This document shows positions 5,507-7,647 of a DNA stretch of 7,647 nucleotides, in pieces (the first letter of the stretch is position 1; every line of letters starts with the position of its first letter). Location: positions 1 to 7,647 of the forward strand of contig JAQVKV010000088.1 in assembly GCA_028694545.1 (NCBI GenBank), in the 5' to 3' direction. The DNA is from Zavarzinia sp. (GTDB lineage: Bacteria; Pseudomonadota; Alphaproteobacteria; Zavarziniales; Zavarziniaceae). The notes under the pieces were generated by a model that saw only the letters and a program-made list of their open reading frames with translations, had not been told where the DNA came from and did not search any database. A program made the position numbers and the translations under genes.

Positions 5507-6445
5507 TCAAGCGAGATTATACCCGCTTGAGTCGCCAAGGTGGACGCGCTTCACTTCATCGACGCGCCGACCCTCGGAGGTTCGCCTAATTTGAACAATG
5601 ATGTTTATAGCTGCCGCAATCTGACGCTGCGGCGTTTTAGATACCACTTCGCCGATCAAATCCTCGATGCGATATAGAGCGTCGAGAGGGCTATTGGCGT
5701 GCAGCGTCGCCAAGCCGCCCGGATGGCCGGTATTCCACGCTTTCACCATATCGAGCGCGGCGCCGTCGCGCACTTCGCCGATGATAATTCGGTCTGGCCT
5801 AAGCCGGAGCGTAGCCTTGACCAGGTCGGCCATGGTGACAACCGGATCGGTGGTTTTCGTCACCATTGAGACTGTATCGGTGGCCGAACATTGAAGCTCG
5901 GGCGTGTCTTCGATCATGACGACGCGATCGTTCGCGATCGCGGGTTCGGCAAGGATCGCATTCGCGAGGGTGGTCTTGCCGGACCCGGTGCCCCCGATGA
6001 TCAGAATGTTTTGCCGGGACGCGACGGCGGCCCGGATGGTCGCGGCCTGCTCGGCGGTCATGATGCCCTGGGCAAGATAGTCGTCGATGCCGAAGATCCG
6101 CGTCGGCCGCTTTCTGATCGCAAAGGACGGGGCTGCCGTGATCGGCGGAAACGTGCCCATAAAGCGTTCGCCGGTCACCGGCAGGGTCGCGGACACAAGG
6201 GGATGGTCGCGGGTGACCGTCACCCCGGCATGGTCCGCCAGACAGCGCAAGACGGTCTCGGCGGCCGATCGGTCCAGCTCGCCGACTGTGTGGCGCCCGG
6301 TCCCCATGCGATCTACCCAAATAAGACCATCCGGGTTGACCATGACTTCTACCACCTGCGCGTCTGCGAGGGCTTCGGCGATCACCGGGCCTAGAGCGTG
6401 GTGGATCGCCTGCAAGCCGCGTTCGAGGGTCTTAGCTGCGCGCAT
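5507..6445 (-). CDS. trbB: P-type conjugative transfer ATPase TrbB (VirB11 family)
   Basis: A 312-residue hexameric secretion ATPase of the VirB11/PulE type at the cytoplasmic face of the transfer channel. Motifs appear in order: N-terminal domain with VVEVMVNPDGLIWVDR (31-46), linker with FAIRKR (108-113), Walker A GGTGSGKTT (151-159), Asp box VMIEDTPEL (176-184), Walker B RIIIGEVRD (219-227), and His box TGHPGGLATLHAN (239-251). All are intact and the length is normal for TrbB. The start is ATG 6445, preceded by CGGAG about 9 nt upstream, and the first 14 bp overlap the end of the topoisomerase gene. The open frame extends upstream to 6676, but that part is the topoisomerase coding region read in another frame and has no TrbB-like sequence. 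It is followed by a 130-bp gap rather than directly by trbC. Confidence 0.96.
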   Translation of the reverse strand: MRAAKTLERGLQAIHHALGPVIAEALADAQVVEVMVNPDGLIWVDRMGTGRHTVGELDRSAAETVLRCLADHAGVTVTRDHPLVSATLPVTGERFMGTFPPITAAPSFAIRKRPTRIFGIDDYLAQGIMTAEQAATIRAAVASRQNILIIGGTGSGKTTLANAILAEPAIANDRVVMIEDTPELQCSATDTVSMVTKTTDPVVTMADLVKATLRLRPDRIIIGEVRDGAALDMVKAWNTGHPGGLATLHANSPLDALYRIEDLIGEVVSKTPQRQIAAAINIIVQIRRTSEGRRVDEVKRVHLGDSSGYNLA

Positions 6446-7647
6446 GGCGTTTCGCTCCGTACTGGTCGAGAAATGCCGCTGCAACGGCGGCGTTGGTGCG
6501 GTAGTCGGCCGGTGGAATCTGCCCGGTCGCCTTGGCGACCGCGACAACGGCCTTGAGCTGTGCCGCCGAGGGCGGCGCCGGCGCGCCGAAGACGGGAATA
6601 GCGGACTGCTTGCGCAGAATGTCGACGAGGCGCCTGGTCTCGGCCTCGATGCGGTCGAGGAACCGGGCAGGCTCAAGCTCGCCCTTCGCGATCTCGTCGA
6701 TTTGCGATTCCCAATCGGCCGTCGTCCCGGGGTCTACGAGCTGGGGATCTATGCGGTGCAGGACGGCGAACAATTCCATGCCGGCTTTGCTCGGCGCCAA
6801 CTTCGCGGCGTTCTCGATGAGCTGGGCTTGATCGAGCAGGCCGGCGATGACGTCGGCCCTGGTCGCGGTCGTGCCGATGCCCTTGGCCTCTCGCAGCCGC
6901 GCGCGCCGCTCCGGCTCGGCCACGAACTGCCAAGCGCCGACCATCGCGGCGACCAATGAACCTTGATTATACCGCCTGGGCGGGCTGGCCCGGCGGGTGA
7001 ACGCCTCGGCGTGGGTGACGGTGTAGGTGCCGGGTGCCGCGAAGGCGGCCGACTCTTGATCACCCTCCCCGTCGGGACGCGGCTCGTCTTCCGTGGTGAG
7101 CTGGATCGCCCGCCAGCCGGGCACGATCGCGCGCGATGCCGTGGCCGTGAACGGCCGGCCGGCTTCGGCGCTGTAGGCGGCCCGTTCGCCCTCATAGTCG
7201 GGGCTAAGGGCTTGGAGAAAGAGCATGACGACAGCATCGAACATGCGCCGCTCGTCTGCGCTGAGGCGGTCCAGCGTCGCCGGCAGCGCGGCGAGGACGT
7301 CGGCCTTCGGATTGGGCATCAACGCATGGTGGCTTTCGCCGGCCAAGCCCGCGTCGGAAAACGCGCCGCTTTTACCGCGCCGGATCACCGGCGCGGCCGG
7401 CACACTGTCGGCATAGCTCGGTACGCGGCGCAGCACGTCGAGGATCGCGGGCACAGCCTCGATCAGGACTTCGGGATAGTAGCGCGTGCCGGCCCGCACA
7501 TAGGTCATGACCTTGTGACCGCTATAGAGCTGCTGGCCGGCCTCCAACACCTTGTCGGCGCTCCATCCCCATTGACCGCCGATCGCCTGCAAGACAGCAA
7601 GGTCCGGCGGATTGGGCGGCGCCTTTCGCTCCTTTGAGACCTCGGCC
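6432..7647 (-). CDS. topB: Type IA DNA topoisomerase (topoisomerase III-like), C-terminal part, 5' end outside window
   Basis: The frame is open to the window edge, giving about 404 C-terminal residues of a protein whose family is usually 600-700 or more. Type IA enzymes cut one strand through a tyrosine and pass the other through the break; plasmid copies such as RP4 TraE help resolve replicated or transferred DNA. Visible parts are SKERKAPPNPPDL near the edge (like the SKE-K--PP-PF-L block), HKVMTYVRAGTRYYPE with the catalytic Tyr codon at 7500-7502, KGIGTTATRADVIAGLL, and a C-terminal tail with PSAAQLKAVVAVAKATGQIPP and AAFLDQYG, resembling the end of plasmid topoisomerases. No zinc-ribbon cysteines are present. 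The motif after the Tyr reads VRAG where topoisomerase III normally has PRSD: the Arg is kept, Ser and Asp are not. A TTG near 7592 is internal, not the real start. Confidence 0.88.
   Translation of the reverse strand, partial: AEVSKERKAPPNPPDLAVLQAIGGQWGWSADKVLEAGQQLYSGHKVMTYVRAGTRYYPEVLIEAVPAILDVLRRVPSYADSVPAAPVIRRGKSGAFSDAGLAGESHHALMPNPKADVLAALPATLDRLSADERRMFDAVVMLFLQALSPDYEGERAAYSAEAGRPFTATASRAIVPGWRAIQLTTEDEPRPDGEGDQESAAFAAPGTYTVTHAEAFTRRASPPRRYNQGSLVAAMVGAWQFVAEPERRARLREAKGIGTTATRADVIAGLLDQAQLIENAAKLAPSKAGMELFAVLHRIDPQLVDPGTTADWESQIDEIAKGELEPARFLDRIEAETRRLVDILRKQSAIPVFGAPAPPSAAQLKAVVAVAKATGQIPPADYRTNAAVAAAFLDQYGAKRHARS

Noticed and set aside
5591..5597. A single TTGAACA half-site within trbB
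   Set aside because: It equals one half of the large palindrome but has no matching partner arm, lies inside conserved coding sequence, and one 7-mer match can occur by chance.
6446..6676. A longer TrbB reading starting at 6676
   Set aside because: The extra 77 residues are Pro/Arg/Ser-rich out-of-frame topoisomerase sequence. ATG 6445 has a Shine-Dalgarno and gives the normal TrbB length.
6963..7637. A 224-codon plus-strand frame opposite the topoisomerase gene
   Set aside because: No domain is recognisable and the composition is that of an antisense shadow; the opposite strand has clear topoisomerase motifs.

Overview
The window is a GC-rich stretch in which every supported gene lies on the minus strand. 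It holds the 5' half of a P-type (Trb/MPF) conjugative type IV secretion operon, preceded by the 3' end of a type IA DNA topoisomerase gene. Gene order in the direction of transcription (high to low coordinates) is: topB-like topoisomerase (3' part), trbB (VirB11-type ATPase), a 130-bp AT-rich gap, trbC (pilin, VirB2), trbD (VirB3), trbE (VirB4 ATPase), a TrbM/KikA/MpfK-family gene, trbJ (VirB5), a small gene in the trbK position, and trbL (VirB6, cut by the window edge). The core order B-C-D-E-J-K-L is the one known from rhizobial and agrobacterial trb operons, where F-G-H-I follow L, so trbF, G, H and I are expected just beyond position 1. The gene order, GC-rich codon use and protein character suggest an alphaproteobacterial conjugative plasmid or integrative conjugative element. 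The sequence alone does not fix the host or replicon type.

The layout is very compact. topB and trbB overlap by 14 bp, and trbC and trbD share one base (TGATG). The other junctions are 5 to 15 bp, except the trbB-trbC gap. At the trbE/trbM-like and small-gene/trbL junctions the Shine-Dalgarno sequence overlaps the preceding stop codon, which suggests translational coupling. The only real non-coding space is 5377-5506. It is clearly AT-richer than the rest and holds a near-perfect 23-bp palindrome, a second 11-bp palindrome centred 21 bp away, further inverted repeats, and a possible 29-codon leader ORF that runs into trbC. This is the most likely control point for the trbC-to-trbL transfer genes.

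The products fit one machine. TrbB and TrbE are the cytoplasmic ATPases. TrbD and TrbL are inner-membrane components, TrbC is the pilin, and TrbJ and the TrbM-like protein are exported periplasmic factors. The small single-TM protein in the trbK slot may be an entry-exclusion or accessory protein. The topoisomerase would act in plasmid DNA processing and is not part of the secretion channel. No relaxase, coupling protein, replication gene, tRNA, IS element or CRISPR is visible.

The most unusual observation is that TrbJ and the small downstream protein end in the same C-terminal motif (12 of 20 residues identical, no gaps), although the rest of the two proteins is unrelated. Both tails are predicted to be periplasmic.
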